A stretch of DNA of 64,000 nucleotides from an uncultured Flavobacteriaceae bacterium (GCA_947493175.1 CANLQD010000002.1:62001-126000), one strand, 5' to 3'; positions 53,937-63,948 are shown, counted from the stretch's first letter. A program made the numbers and translations. Notes: generated by a model not told the origin, from the letters alone.

Positions 53937-53938
53937 GT

Positions 53939-54850
53939 ATGCGTGCATTGGTCATTTCAGGAGGTGGTAGCAAAGGCGCTTTTGCAGGAGGAGTTGCCCA
54001 ATATTTGATGCAAGAATTAGGACATCGCTACGATTTGTTCTTGGGCACATCGACAGGTAGTCTTTTGATTTCACATTTGGCTTTGGAAAAAGTCGAAAAA
54101 ATAAAAGCGGTGTATACTTCGGTCAATCAAGAAAGCATTTTCAGCAATTGTCCGTTCAAGGTCGATAAGAAATATGGTGTGCTCAATATCAGCATTAACC
54201 ATTGGAACGTATTGAAGAATTTTTACAATGGTCGTAAAACTTTTGGTGAAAGCCACAATCTCTTAAAGTTGATCAAGGATAGTATAACCAGGGAAGAGTT
54301 CAACACATTGAAGAATGGTCCTATGGAAATTATTGTAACCGTTTCCAATTTGTCCTTGAATCAGGTAGAATATAAAAGTATCAACGACTATAGTTATGAG
54401 GAGTTTTGTGAGTGGATATGGATATCCTGTAATTATGCTCCTTTTATGAGCCTAATCCGCAAAAATGGTTGTGAATATGCCGATGGAGGTCTTGGCAATA
54501 TGGTGCCGATTGAAGAAGCGGTAAAAAGGGGGGCTACTGAAATAGATGTGATTGTGTTACAAACGGAGGTCAGTCATTTGAATCGTATGCCCTCTAAAAA
54601 TCCATTTTCGCTGTTGACCACCATTTTTGAATTTATTCTAGACCGTATTGAACACCAGAACATTCGAATCGGAAAATTGGTAGCGAACCATCACGATGCC
54701 ATTATCAATTTCTATTATACGCCAACGGTACTAACAACGAATTCCCTCATTTTTGACAAACAGAAAATGACTTCTTGGTGGGAGAGCGGTTACAACTACG
54801 CCAAGTATAAAAATGTGGAGCTCAATCAAATCGAACCGGAGCTCGAGTAA
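53939..54850 (+). CDS. Patatin-like phospholipase
   Basis: The 303-residue protein has the oxyanion motif SGGGSKGAFAGG (7-18), the nucleophile elbow GTSTG with Ser38 and the catalytic Asp in ADGGLGNMVPIEEA near 182. Patatins are Ser-Asp dyad acyl hydrolases acting on phospholipids. There is no signal peptide, so it should act in the cytoplasm or at the inner membrane. It follows the aminopeptidase gene by 2 bases. Confidence 0.92.
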   Translation: MRALVISGGGSKGAFAGGVAQYLMQELGHRYDLFLGTSTGSLLISHLALEKVEKIKAVYTSVNQESIFSNCPFKVDKKYGVLNISINHWNVLKNFYNGRKTFGESHNLLKLIKDSITREEFNTLKNGPMEIIVTVSNLSLNQVEYKSINDYSYEEFCEWIWISCNYAPFMSLIRKNGCEYADGGLGNMVPIEEAVKRGATEIDVIVLQTEVSHLNRMPSKNPFSLLTTIFEFILDRIEHQNIRIGKLVANHHDAIINFYYTPTVLTTNSLIFDKQKMTSWWESGYNYAKYKNVELNQIEPELE

Positions 54851-55010
54851 TTGTTGAACAATAAGCCATTACGTCGTTGCAAAAGGTGGATTTAACCGGA
54901 ATAATTACCATAAGATGATATGCAATGGCTTAAATGACACCCTATTGATACAATATCAACCAGAGCTTTGAATTTGTGCTTGAAACTTGCGCTTGAACTC
55001 TATAAAGAGA

Positions 55011-55529
55011 TTACCACAAGTCTCCTACTTCCTTCTTTACGAAGGCAAGTGCGGTCGCCGAGGGAGAATTTTTATCCATAGTTTCCGTTAGGATATCTTC
55101 CCGAAGTTTGTCGGCAGAATCGGTCTCGCTCATACCCGCCTTCCGAATCATCTGAATCGTAGCACTTTTGGCCGCTTTGATGACGTTCCAACATTCATCT
55201 GTCATATATATTTGTTGGGAAAGATTGTGGTCAAATTCCGTTTCGATACTCTTGATGAGCAGGTTTTCATAGGCATTTTTATCGGTCGATTTAGGGGCGA
55301 CCCGTACTACTAGGCTGGGGATGGCAATACGTTCTAAAAATAGGGCCATACGCTCATAGGCCTGCAAGCGAATCGGCAAGGTATTCTTTTGAGTGTCTTT
55401 GTGAAGTAGAAAACGTCTTCGACCGTCTTCGTTTTTCGTATGTAGTTTAAAAAAATAAAAGGCGACGACACCTGTGACTACTGCCGGTAGTAAAAAGCCG
55501 AACATTTGTAGAATTTGCTCTCCGTTCAT
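55011..55529 (-). CDS. Single-pass membrane protein, unknown function
   Basis: The 172-residue product has one N-terminal helix (about 9-28, FGFLLPAVVTGVVAFYFF) and a helical cytoplasmic part (LPIRLQAYERMALFLERI near 51, HNLSQQIYMTDECWNVI near 96). The pattern is one I have seen in conserved flavobacterial hypotheticals, but I cannot give a role. A dispersed repeat lies 14 bases upstream of its start. Confidence 0.65.
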   Translation of the reverse strand: MNGEQILQMFGFLLPAVVTGVVAFYFFKLHTKNEDGRRRFLLHKDTQKNTLPIRLQAYERMALFLERIAIPSLVVRVAPKSTDKNAYENLLIKSIETEFDHNLSQQIYMTDECWNVIKAAKSATIQMIRKAGMSETDSADKLREDILTETMDKNSPSATALAFVKKEVGDLW

Positions 55530-55542
55530 GGTTGTTGGTTTA

Positions 55543-55600
55543 CTCGATAATCGAGAATTAGATATTCCGAAGCTTAGATTGAATTTGTATCTTGAGTTTC
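55543..55600 (+). repeat. Dispersed intergenic element, copy D
   Basis: CTCGATAATCGAG (55543-55555) continues AATTAGATATTCCGAAGCTT, aligning with copies A and B through TTCCGA. It lies 14 bases upstream of the start at 55529. Confidence 0.55.
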
Positions 55601-55727
55601 TCTTTAATACCTTTTGGACTTGTCCAAATTAGTTCTAACCTAAAAAGAACTTCGGAAAAAATTTAGTTACAGCATGTAGAACGAAAGATTTGGCCAAAAA
55701 TTATGTTCAAATCGTCTATTGGATCAA

Positions 55728-56504
55728 CTATTTCCCATTCTTCATATTCTCACGAACCATCAGGTAAAACTCATCAAACTTGGGGTGGATCTTAAAATTG
55801 ATTCCCTCTTTAAAATTTCCATCCTTCCCAACTGCGAGGATGCGGTTCGGGTCAATTTCAAAATTCTTTTGAAGTACCAAGGACAAAGTTACGGCTTGTT
55901 GCATGGCCAAATCAAGGTCACCGGTCATCGTAAGTCCCTCAATGGTCAATGCAGTGGAAGGATTAGCCTTTAAGATAGCCGCAATTTTTCCCAACCATGG
56001 TTCAATGGTGCTTTCAATATTGCTCTTGGAACTGTCCCCAAAAAGGGCATCCAGACTTTCAGAAACAACAATAGCTCCGTTAGAGACTCCTATTTTCGCA
56101 TTTTCCCCCAAGGATTGTTTTGCATTGGTCAGCACCACCAAAGAGGTAGAATCATTGCTGGAAATGGCATCTTTGATAGACTTTAACTGTGCTTCTTTCT
56201 CTGAAAGACTTTCCAACGCATTATTGATGTTTTCGGAGTTTTTACTTGATACCTCTGCGAAACTGGTCAAGTTTTTAAGGAGGGTGGCATTGGCATCTTG
56301 AAGCTCCAATACCTGGCCTTCAAACGATTCGGACTTTGCTTTGCTGACACGAGCCGTTTTTTGAGCTTCCAATACGAGTCCGTTCACCGAGTCGAGCTGT
56401 GTTTTCAAGGTTTCGATTTCGGCCAAAAGCTCACTTTTCTTTTGTGCATGTAGACTGATCGAAGTGGCAACTAGTAATATTGCTAAAAGTAATAATCGCT
56501 TCAT
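55728..56504 (-). CDS. Secreted coiled-coil protein with OmpA-like C-terminal region
   Basis: The 258-residue product has a signal peptide (LLLLAILLVATSISLHA). A coiled coil (about 20-110) follows, with the heptad-like ELLAEIETLKTQLDSVNGLV. The C-terminal part (about 168-250) has ALTIEGLTMTGDLDLAMQQAVTLSLVLQ and PNRILAVGKDGN (motif shown in parts), resembling the peptidoglycan-binding OmpA fold but without its usual Asp/Arg pair. A periplasmic wall-associated role is a guess. Confidence 0.6.
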   Translation of the reverse strand: MKRLLLLAILLVATSISLHAQKKSELLAEIETLKTQLDSVNGLVLEAQKTARVSKAKSESFEGQVLELQDANATLLKNLTSFAEVSSKNSENINNALESLSEKEAQLKSIKDAISSNDSTSLVVLTNAKQSLGENAKIGVSNGAIVVSESLDALFGDSSKSNIESTIEPWLGKIAAILKANPSTALTIEGLTMTGDLDLAMQQAVTLSLVLQKNFEIDPNRILAVGKDGNFKEGINFKIHPKFDEFYLMVRENMKNGK

Positions 56505-56595
56505 AGGGTGTTTATTGTATTTTTAAATAGGCCGATATTAAACGAAATAAGCGTTTAAAATCGTTTTGTTTTGAGACCAATGTTGCAAAAATAGA

Positions 56596-58170
56596 TTATT
56601 CAGAAGTTTTTTGGAAATCGGTTCCACCAAGGTGAACGCAGCGGTAAAGTTCTACGACCGATTCAAAGGCTACTGGAGTTTTGTCATAACCATAAGTGAT
56701 TTTTAGATCCCTGTTCAAATCGGTGTCGTCGACATTTACCTGTACATCTTGCATTGTGAATTGGCAAGGATGCTCATACCCGGCCGCATGGGTTATTTCC
56801 AACAATTCTTTTCGAAAGGTCTTGAAATACTGGGCCAATCGGTCGCTTTTCAATGGAATATCGATTCCATTTTGTAGCCATTTGCTTTGGGTCGCTATCC
56901 CCGCGGGACACCGATTGGTATGGCATACCTGTGCCTGAATGCAACCGATGCTCATCATTGCTTCCCGCGCTACATTGATACAATCGACTCCCATGGCAAA
57001 GGCCATCGCCGCCTTCGCGGGAAACCCTAACTTTCCACTTCCGATAAAAACGATCCGTGTTGTCAAATTGCGTTTTTGGAATACTTTGTACAACGAAGAA
57101 AATCCATAGACCCAGGGTAGGGATACATGGTCGGCAAACGATGGGGGAGCGGCACCAGTACCGCCTTCACCGCCATCTACGGAAATAAAATCAGGTCCCT
57201 TTCCGGTCTTAACCATCAAATCAGCAAGTTCTTCCCACTGGTCCAATTTTCCGATGGCACCTTTGATACCTACCGGAAGTCCGGTTGCTTCTGCAATATC
57301 CTCGATGAGGGCCAACAATTCCGCAACATTTCCAAAGGCCTTATGCGTTGCCGGGGAGAGTACGTCTTTACCAACTTCCACGCCACGAATCTCGGCTATT
57401 TCAGAAGTAATCTTGGCCCCGGGCAGTACACCTCCCTTGCCGGGTTTGGCCCCTTGTGAAAGCTTTATCTCAATCGCTTTGATACAAGCGTTGTTCTCGA
57501 CCAACGCCTTCATTTTCTCCATTGAAAAGTTGCCGTCTTTGGATCGAACGCCAAAATAACCGGTTCCGAAATGAAATACCACATCTCCTCCTTGTTTGTG
57601 GTAAGGCGAGAGTCCACCTTCTCCAGTGTTGTGATAAGCGGCTGCTTTTCCGACCCCTTTGTTCAGTGATTCGACGGCCGCGGCGGACAGCGAACCAAAA
57701 CTCATGGCAGAAACGTTGATGATAGAGGCTGGCCGATACGGTTTTTTTCGCTGGTTATAAGCACCCATAACTTTCGCGCAGGGTAAAAAAGATTTGTCCT
57801 TGACGTTCGGATGGTCTACAGGAAGCTGATAGCCCATCATTTGGTTTTTGATAAAGATATGTTGATGGGCGTAGATATCCCGGTCGGTACCAAAGCCCTC
57901 ATAATTGTTCTCCTGTTTGGCCGATGCGTAGATCCATCCCCGTTCAATACGGTTAAAAGGGAGTTCCTCCCGATTGTTGGCAACAAAGTATTGGCGCATT
58001 TCAGGTCCGATACTCTCCAACCAATAGCGCAAATGCCCTACTACCGGAAAGTTATGCGAAATGGTATGCGATCTTTGAAAAAAGATGTCGCGAAGAGCGA
58101 CCAAACCTAAGAAAATAAAGATCCAGGCCCACCAAGGAATGGTGGAAAGTATATTGATAAATGCTTCCAA
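56596..58170 (-). CDS. FMN-binding glutamate synthase family protein, membrane-anchored
   Basis: The 524-residue protein resembles the FMN/Fe-S synthase domain of GltB. It has an N-terminal helix (about 13-28), GEGGLSPYHKQGG near 178, LSQGAKPGKGGVLPG near 237, DGGEGGTGAAPPSF near 330 and the cluster motif GCIQAQVCHTNRCPAGIATQ near 405. Stand-alone members lack the glutaminase domain, so the reaction is unknown; some bind lipid-linked or C1 substrates. It is 7 bases upstream of no other gene on its strand but follows the M20 gene by 7 bases. Confidence 0.9.
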   Translation of the reverse strand: MEAFINILSTIPWWAWIFIFLGLVALRDIFFQRSHTISHNFPVVGHLRYWLESIGPEMRQYFVANNREELPFNRIERGWIYASAKQENNYEGFGTDRDIYAHQHIFIKNQMMGYQLPVDHPNVKDKSFLPCAKVMGAYNQRKKPYRPASIINVSAMSFGSLSAAAVESLNKGVGKAAAYHNTGEGGLSPYHKQGGDVVFHFGTGYFGVRSKDGNFSMEKMKALVENNACIKAIEIKLSQGAKPGKGGVLPGAKITSEIAEIRGVEVGKDVLSPATHKAFGNVAELLALIEDIAEATGLPVGIKGAIGKLDQWEELADLMVKTGKGPDFISVDGGEGGTGAAPPSFADHVSLPWVYGFSSLYKVFQKRNLTTRIVFIGSGKLGFPAKAAMAFAMGVDCINVAREAMMSIGCIQAQVCHTNRCPAGIATQSKWLQNGIDIPLKSDRLAQYFKTFRKELLEITHAAGYEHPCQFTMQDVQVNVDDTDLNRDLKITYGYDKTPVAFESVVELYRCVHLGGTDFQKTSE

Positions 58171-58177
58171 GTGTGTT

Positions 58178-59491
58178 TTATTTACCTTTCATATCGGTGG
58201 AAATACCTGGTGTCTCCATACTATTCAAAAAATCCAAACTCATTTCGGTCAAGGTTTTCACCCCTAGTAATAATCCGCTATCATCAATGAGGAAGTCAGG
58301 TGTGTGGTGGGGAAACGATTCTGTATTTCCAGGAGTCATACCGCCTAGGAAAAAGAAAAATCCGGGCGCTTCTTTCTGAAAATAGGAAAAGTCCTCTGCT
58401 CCGGTTATCGCCTTTTGCAGTTGTACATTTTCAGTTCCTGCCACCCGTTGTATGGTGGGTAGCATTTGGTCTACCAAGGCTGGTTCGTTATACGTGATTT
58501 CCGTAGCTTTTCTAATTTCACAAGTAGCTTCACCGCCATAGGCTTTGGCAATCGTAGCGACCATTTCTTTCATACGTTTGTTGATATGGTCTTTCATATC
58601 ATAATCAAGTGTTCGTATGGTACCGATCATTTCGGCACTTTCGGGAATGATGTTGAAACGCACCCCGCTCTTGATCTTTCCAACGGTGATGACGGCAGCC
58701 TCATTGGTCAATTCTGCTTCCCTGCTAATAATCGTCTGCAGGCCATCAATGATTTTTGCACTGATGAGGATAGGGTCGACCCCGGACCATGGTTGGGAAC
58801 CATGACTTTGTTTTCCCTTGACTTTAATGGTAAAACTCTGTGCGGCGGCCATGGTTCCGCCGGGTTTGTATTTAATGACCCCAACAGGTGTTTGTGAGTT
58901 GATGTGAAGGCCAAAAATGGCATCTACTTTCGGATTTTCCATCACTCCTTCTTTCACCATGAGCAATGCGCCACCTTCTTCTCCCGGTGGTGGGCCTTCT
59001 TCGGCAGGTTGAAAAATAAACTTGACCGTGCCTTTAATTTTGTCTTTGTTCTTGGCCAATATTTCGGCGACCCCCATTAGAATGGCCGTGTGGGTATCAT
59101 GACCACAGGCGTGCATTACACCGACCTTTTCTCCTAAAAATTCCGATGTCACGGTCGATTTGAAAGGCAAATCGTTACGTTCTGTAACTGGTAATGCGTC
59201 GATGTCGGCCCGCAAGGCGACCACCTTACCCGGTAAATCGCCCTTTAGAAGCCCTACTACCCCGGTATGGGCGACCTCGGTCTGCACGTCAATGCCTAAA
59301 GATTTCAGGTGTTTTGCAATTTTTTCGGCAGTTTTGAATTCCCTATTTCCCAGTTCCGGGTTTTGATGGATGTCGCGACGCCAGTCAATGACCTTACGCT
59401 CAATAGCGGCATAGTCTTTTTCCAAATTTGGTGCCTGGGCCACGAGCCAAGTACTGCTCAAAAACATAGCTGTTATAACGAGTCTTTTCAT
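58178..59491 (-). CDS. M20 family amidohydrolase/peptidase, secreted
   Basis: I start at the ATG at 59491 (437 residues, MKRLVITAMFLSS), which opens a signal peptide; the upstream extension overlaps the DsrE gene less sensibly. Motifs are WRRDIHQNPELGN near 35, LRADIDALPV near 94, GVMHACGHDTHTA near 122 (zinc ligands His and Asp), the PAEEG Glu near 160 and AEDFSYF near 375. This is the hippurate hydrolase/IAA-amino-acid hydrolase group, which splits N-acyl amino acids. Confidence 0.92.
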   Translation of the reverse strand: MKRLVITAMFLSSTWLVAQAPNLEKDYAAIERKVIDWRRDIHQNPELGNREFKTAEKIAKHLKSLGIDVQTEVAHTGVVGLLKGDLPGKVVALRADIDALPVTERNDLPFKSTVTSEFLGEKVGVMHACGHDTHTAILMGVAEILAKNKDKIKGTVKFIFQPAEEGPPPGEEGGALLMVKEGVMENPKVDAIFGLHINSQTPVGVIKYKPGGTMAAAQSFTIKVKGKQSHGSQPWSGVDPILISAKIIDGLQTIISREAELTNEAAVITVGKIKSGVRFNIIPESAEMIGTIRTLDYDMKDHINKRMKEMVATIAKAYGGEATCEIRKATEITYNEPALVDQMLPTIQRVAGTENVQLQKAITGAEDFSYFQKEAPGFFFFLGGMTPGNTESFPHHTPDFLIDDSGLLLGVKTLTEMSLDFLNSMETPGISTDMKGK

Positions 59492-59501
59492 GAATATAGC
59501 G

Positions 59502-60047
59502 TTAAAATTTAATGAGTCGATAAGTTTCATTTTGTAGTTGGATCAGAGCCGTCATGGCAGATAACGATAATTGAACCCCGGGAATAAGATCTCCTTTGGG
59601 AAAACCCCTTGATTCTGATGACTGACCGCAAAAAATGACTTTCCCCCCAACGGCCAATAATGCTTTGATCAATTTTTCGTTCGGATTGTCGGTTCCATAG
59701 CGTTTCTGATAGGCTTCGTTGGTAATGATATCCTTGGATGCCGCATTATGAACTACCAAAGCCACTTTCAACCGGTCTATGGGAACGCCGTTTTGGGCAT
59801 GCATGTTCAGGAATCGTGCGGCAGTTTCAATACTTTTGTTAAGGGTTTCTTTGTCTTCTGGCGAATGCATGATATCAAAGACGGCCTTATAGGTGGTAGT
59901 CGAATCGATTTTAAAGTCTTGATTGCCAACCGCGAATACTTTTCCGAATTCCTTGATAATCGGCCCAGCTGTTTTGGTCTGGGCCTTGGTCGAAGCTATC
60001 CCCAAAAAAAGAATAAAAACGAAAGAAAGAGGGATGATTTTTAGCAT
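59502..60047 (-). CDS. Periplasmic DsrE-family protein
   Basis: The 181-residue product has a signal peptide (FVFILFLGIASTKAQ) and a DsrE/DsrF-like fold: YKAVFDIMHSPEDKETLN near 53, IDRLKVALVVHNAASKDI near 93 and GGKVIFCGQSSESRGF near 133, where the Cys is the usual sulfur-relay position. Flavobacterial members often accompany metal or sulfur handling, but no such neighbour is seen. It is 10 bases upstream of the M20 gene, so it is co-transcribed. Confidence 0.82.
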   Translation of the reverse strand: MLKIIPLSFVFILFLGIASTKAQTKTAGPIIKEFGKVFAVGNQDFKIDSTTTYKAVFDIMHSPEDKETLNKSIETAARFLNMHAQNGVPIDRLKVALVVHNAASKDIITNEAYQKRYGTDNPNEKLIKALLAVGGKVIFCGQSSESRGFPKGDLIPGVQLSLSAMTALIQLQNETYRLIKF

Positions 60048-60168
60048 GCCGACAGGTTCAGTTCCTAAATATATCCAAAATAGGGAAGACTACCGCCTAT
60101 TGTTTATAATTATGGTTAAGTCGATTTTAGTATACCCCTAATTATCCCTAATTTCACACTGCAAAACA

Positions 60169-62502
60169 ATGGTAGATTTGAGCAATTTTATAGATGAACT
60201 GAACGATGCCCAGAAAGCCCCTGTCTTACATAAAGACGGTCCCCTCATGGTTATCGCTGGAGCTGGTTCTGGTAAGACCCGAGTACTCACATATCGTATT
60301 GCCCATTTGATGGCGCAAGGCGTTGATTCGTTTAATATTTTGGCCTTGACCTTTACGAATAAGGCGGCGAGGGAAATGAAAAAACGTATTGCGGAAATTG
60401 TTGGGAATTCCGAAGCGAAAAACCTGTGGATGGGTACCTTCCATTCCGTTTTTGCAAAACTGTTGCGCTACGATGGCGATAAATTGGGTTTTCCCAGTAA
60501 CTTTACTATCTATGATACCCAAGATTCCCAGCGGTTGATTGCATCGATTATCAAAGAAATGGGGTTGGATAAGGATGTCTACAAATACAAGCAGGTACAG
60601 AACCGCATCTCCTCTTATAAGAACAGCCTTATTACCGTAAAGGCGTATTTTAACAATCCGGAATTGGTCGAAGCCGATGCGATGGCTAAGCGGCCCAGAA
60701 TGGGAGAGATTTATCAAAATTATGTAGATCGTTGCTTTAAGGCAGGTGCTATGGATTTTGATGACCTACTACTTCGTACCAATGAATTGCTGAACCGTTT
60801 TCCTGAGGTATTGATGAAATATCAAGATCGATTCAGATACATACTGGTAGATGAGTATCAAGATACCAACCATTCCCAGTACTTGATCGTGAAGGCTTTG
60901 GCAGATAGGTATCACAACATATGTGTAGTCGGCGATGATGCACAGAGTATCTATTCGTTTCGAGGGGCGAACATCAGTAATATTCTCAACTTTCAGCGCG
61001 ATTATGACAATGTGGGTATGTATCGGTTGGAACAGAACTATCGGTCTACAAAAAATATCGTAAACGCCGCAAACTCTATCATTGCTAAAAATAAAAATCA
61101 ACTTGAAAAAGTGGTTTGGACAGCGAATGATGAAGGAGCCATGATTAAAATACATCGGAGCCCTACCGATGCCGAAGAGGGGCGCTACGTGGCAGGTTCT
61201 ATTTGGGAAAACCAAATGCAGCATCAGATGGCCAATGGGGAATTTGCCGTATTATATCGTACCAATTCACAATCAAGGGCTATTGAAGATGCCCTGCGAA
61301 AACGGGATATTCCCTATCGTATCTATGGCGGACTTTCGTTCTACCAAAGAAAGGAAATCAAGGATGTACTGAGTTATCTGCGATTGGTCGTCAACCCAAA
61401 GGATGAGGAGGCGTTGAAACGCGTGGTCAACTTTCCGGCCCGGGGTATCGGACAGACCACGGTAGATAAATTGACCGTGGCCGCGAACCATTACGGACGT
61501 TCTATTTTTGAGGTCATCGAAAACCTGGACAAAATCGATTTACGTATCAATTCAGGTACCAAAAACAAACTGAAAGATTTTGCTACGATGATCAAGAGTT
61601 TCCAGATCATGAATGCGGGAACAGATGCTTTTTCCTTGGCGGAGCATGTCGCAAAAAAAACAGGGATACTGTTGGAGTTTAAGAAAGATGGTACTCCGGA
61701 GGGAATCGCACGTATGGAAAACATCGAGGAGCTGTTGAACGGTATCAAGGATTTTGTGGAGGGGCAAAAGGAATTGGCCGATGCCAAAGGTGATCTATCG
61801 GAATTTTTGGAAGACGTGGCCCTTGCGACCGATTTGGACAAGGATACCGGAGATGACGACCGTGTAGCGCTCATGACCATTCATTTGGCCAAAGGGCTGG
61901 AATTTCCGTATGTATATATCGTAGGAATGGAAGAGGATTTGTTTCCATCGGCGATGAGTATGAATACCCGGAGTGAACTCGAAGAAGAACGAAGGCTTTT
62001 TTATGTAGCGCTGACCCGGGCAGAGAAACAGGCCTATTTGACCTATACCCAAAACAGATATCGTTGGGGAAAGTTGATCGATGCCGAACCCAGCAGGTTT
62101 TTAGAGGAAATCGATGAACAATATGTAGAGAACCTTACCCCTTTAGACGGGGGTTATCGTTACAAACCACTGGTAGACTCCAATATTTTCGGAGAAGTCG
62201 ATAAAAGCAAACTTCGGCAAAATAAGCCCTCGAACGGTACTCCGCCCAGTGTATTAAAACCCAGTGAAACACAATTGCGAAAGTTGCGTAAGCTGAAACC
62301 GGAGCTTTCCAAACCGGTAGGGAATAGCAATATTGTAGATGCTAATCTAGAAGTGGGAACTTTGGTAAACCACACGCGTTTCGGACGAGGTAAAATCCTA
62401 AAAATTGAAGGAGTGGGCAATGATAAAAAGGCTGAAATCCAGTTTGAAAAAGGAGATGTAAAAAAACTGTTATTGCGTTTTGCAAAATTGGAAGTCCTTT
62501 AA
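60169..62502 (+). CDS. UvrD/PcrA-type superfamily 1 DNA helicase
   Basis: The 777-residue helicase has Walker A GAGSGKT at 31-37, ALTFTNKAAREM (motif Ia) near 60, LVDEYQDTNHSQY (motif II) near 227, VVGDDAQSIYSFRGA (motif III) near 250, YRTNSQSRAIEDALR (IV), and VALMTIHLAKGLEFPYVYIVG (V, VI region; shown as TIHLAKGLEF) near 570. The C-terminal segment VNHTRFGRGKILKIEG is the PcrA Tudor-like domain. It acts in nucleotide excision or mismatch repair and in replication-transcription conflicts. Confidence 0.95.
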   Translation: MVDLSNFIDELNDAQKAPVLHKDGPLMVIAGAGSGKTRVLTYRIAHLMAQGVDSFNILALTFTNKAAREMKKRIAEIVGNSEAKNLWMGTFHSVFAKLLRYDGDKLGFPSNFTIYDTQDSQRLIASIIKEMGLDKDVYKYKQVQNRISSYKNSLITVKAYFNNPELVEADAMAKRPRMGEIYQNYVDRCFKAGAMDFDDLLLRTNELLNRFPEVLMKYQDRFRYILVDEYQDTNHSQYLIVKALADRYHNICVVGDDAQSIYSFRGANISNILNFQRDYDNVGMYRLEQNYRSTKNIVNAANSIIAKNKNQLEKVVWTANDEGAMIKIHRSPTDAEEGRYVAGSIWENQMQHQMANGEFAVLYRTNSQSRAIEDALRKRDIPYRIYGGLSFYQRKEIKDVLSYLRLVVNPKDEEALKRVVNFPARGIGQTTVDKLTVAANHYGRSIFEVIENLDKIDLRINSGTKNKLKDFATMIKSFQIMNAGTDAFSLAEHVAKKTGILLEFKKDGTPEGIARMENIEELLNGIKDFVEGQKELADAKGDLSEFLEDVALATDLDKDTGDDDRVALMTIHLAKGLEFPYVYIVGMEEDLFPSAMSMNTRSELEEERRLFYVALTRAEKQAYLTYTQNRYRWGKLIDAEPSRFLEEIDEQYVENLTPLDGGYRYKPLVDSNIFGEVDKSKLRQNKPSNGTPPSVLKPSETQLRKLRKLKPELSKPVGNSNIVDANLEVGTLVNHTRFGRGKILKIEGVGNDKKAEIQFEKGDVKKLLLRFAKLEVL

Positions 62503-62544
62503 GAATCGGTATATTAGTGGTTCAGCTTTCTGAATATAATTCAT

Positions 62545-63426
62545 ATGATGACACGAAAAAACAATAGGGCGGTATTGGGCTTTTTAGTAGGACTTTTGGT
62601 AATGGCCTGTAGCAGTTCAGAAACCGAAGCGCAGGAGGTGGGCATCGAAAAACCTGACCCAGCACCGCTAGACGACGTCTTTGCCGATGATTATTGGGAT
62701 AAGGCACAGTTGGTGTGGAGCGATGAATTTGATGGAAATGTGCTTTCAGCTGAAAACTGGCATTTTGAGACGGGTGCCCATGGTTGGGGCAACAATGAGT
62801 TACAGAACTATGTAGAAGAAACCAACGTAGAAGTTAGCGATGGTACCCTTAAAATCATCGCTAGAAAAGAAAAAAGTGGCAGTGCCAATTATACATCTAC
62901 TCGTCTCAATAGTAAAAAAGGTTTTAGGAATGGCAGAATGGAGATTCGGGCCAAGATTCCCGAACACAAGGGAAATGGTATTTGGCCGGCCATTTGGATG
63001 CTGGGAAATGACATAGGCACCGTAGGGTGGCCTGCCTGTGGGGAAATAGATATCATGGAATACGTAAGCTTTGACCCTGATCAGATGCACTTTTCAATTC
63101 ATAGTACCGCTAACAACCATAAAAATGGGACACAAATCACCTCGGGTCCATTACCGTTAGAGACGATTGAGGAAGAGTTTCATAATTATGGGCTGTTATG
63201 GACAAATAAATACCTAAAGTTCTATATCGATGATATTGATAATATCAAATTATCGTTTTTGCGACCCGCTACCTTTAATGAGGATAACTGGCCTTTTGCC
63301 AAGGAATTTTATTTTTTGATGAATATTGCGGTAGGTGGGGACTGGGGTGGTATTGAAGGAGTGGACGCAGCTATTTTTCCAGCCACCATGGAGGTCGACT
63401 ACGTTAGGGTATATCAAGTAAAATAG
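62545..63426 (+). CDS. GH16 family glucanase lipoprotein (laminarinase-like)
   Basis: The 293-residue product has a lipoprotein signal (LLVMACSSS, Cys near 22). The GH16 domain starts at LVWSDEFDGN and carries the catalytic motif EIDIMEYV with Glu167 nucleophile and Glu172 acid/base. FHNYGLLWTNKYLKFYIDD and FYFLMNIAVGGDWGG follow. The EIDIME form with an extra Met is the laminarinase/beta-agarase/carrageenase branch; the overall pattern fits beta-1,3-glucanase. It is a candidate algal glucan enzyme at the cell surface. Confidence 0.9.
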   Translation: MMTRKNNRAVLGFLVGLLVMACSSSETEAQEVGIEKPDPAPLDDVFADDYWDKAQLVWSDEFDGNVLSAENWHFETGAHGWGNNELQNYVEETNVEVSDGTLKIIARKEKSGSANYTSTRLNSKKGFRNGRMEIRAKIPEHKGNGIWPAIWMLGNDIGTVGWPACGEIDIMEYVSFDPDQMHFSIHSTANNHKNGTQITSGPLPLETIEEEFHNYGLLWTNKYLKFYIDDIDNIKLSFLRPATFNEDNWPFAKEFYFLMNIAVGGDWGGIEGVDAAIFPATMEVDYVRVYQVK

Positions 63427-63489
63427 TAGCCGTTAAGGGTATATTGGGCTAGGGACTGATCAATGTGAAGGGTGTACCAATCGTACATT

Positions 63490-63948
63490 TTAGTTTTTAA
63501 GTCGGCCTTTGTAAAGAACGGCACGCTTTTGTTTAATTTCAGAAACCTTCACATATTTTGTTTTGTTCATTGCTTTGGAAAATGCGATAATCGCTTCATC
63601 GGGACCCAATTCAAAAGTCGCTCTCATTTTTTTTCCTTCAAAATCCTCGGTATCCCCTACATCCGTTTTATATGAGGTGGTCAAATAACTTTGATCTTCT
63701 TCTTGGATGAGTTTACAACCTAATGCACGTCCCCTAAAATAAATGGCATCAAAAGAAATATCTTCCGCATTTGTTAAGATGGATATCTTCAATTGAACGC
63801 CAGAACCGCCTTCTTCCCTTCCCGCCGACCATTGCTGTGAAAAACTGGGGCCTATTTCAAAAGGAGCATCCACCGTTGTTTCCAACCTTTTTTGGGAAGA
63901 GCAGCCCGCCAATTCAAATACCAATAGTAACAATGCAATTTTTTTCAT
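63490..63948 (-). CDS. Small lipoprotein of unknown function
   Basis: The 152-residue product has a lipoprotein signal (LLLLVFELAGCSS, Cys near 16). The mature part is beta-rich (VQLKISILTNAEDISFDAIY near 52, MRATFELGPDEAIIAF near 110), with a single Cys in ALGCKLIQ. I do not recognise a family. It converges on the GH16 gene. Confidence 0.65.
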   Translation of the reverse strand: MKKIALLLLVFELAGCSSQKRLETTVDAPFEIGPSFSQQWSAGREEGGSGVQLKISILTNAEDISFDAIYFRGRALGCKLIQEEDQSYLTTSYKTDVGDTEDFEGKKMRATFELGPDEAIIAFSKAMNKTKYVKVSEIKQKRAVLYKGRLKN

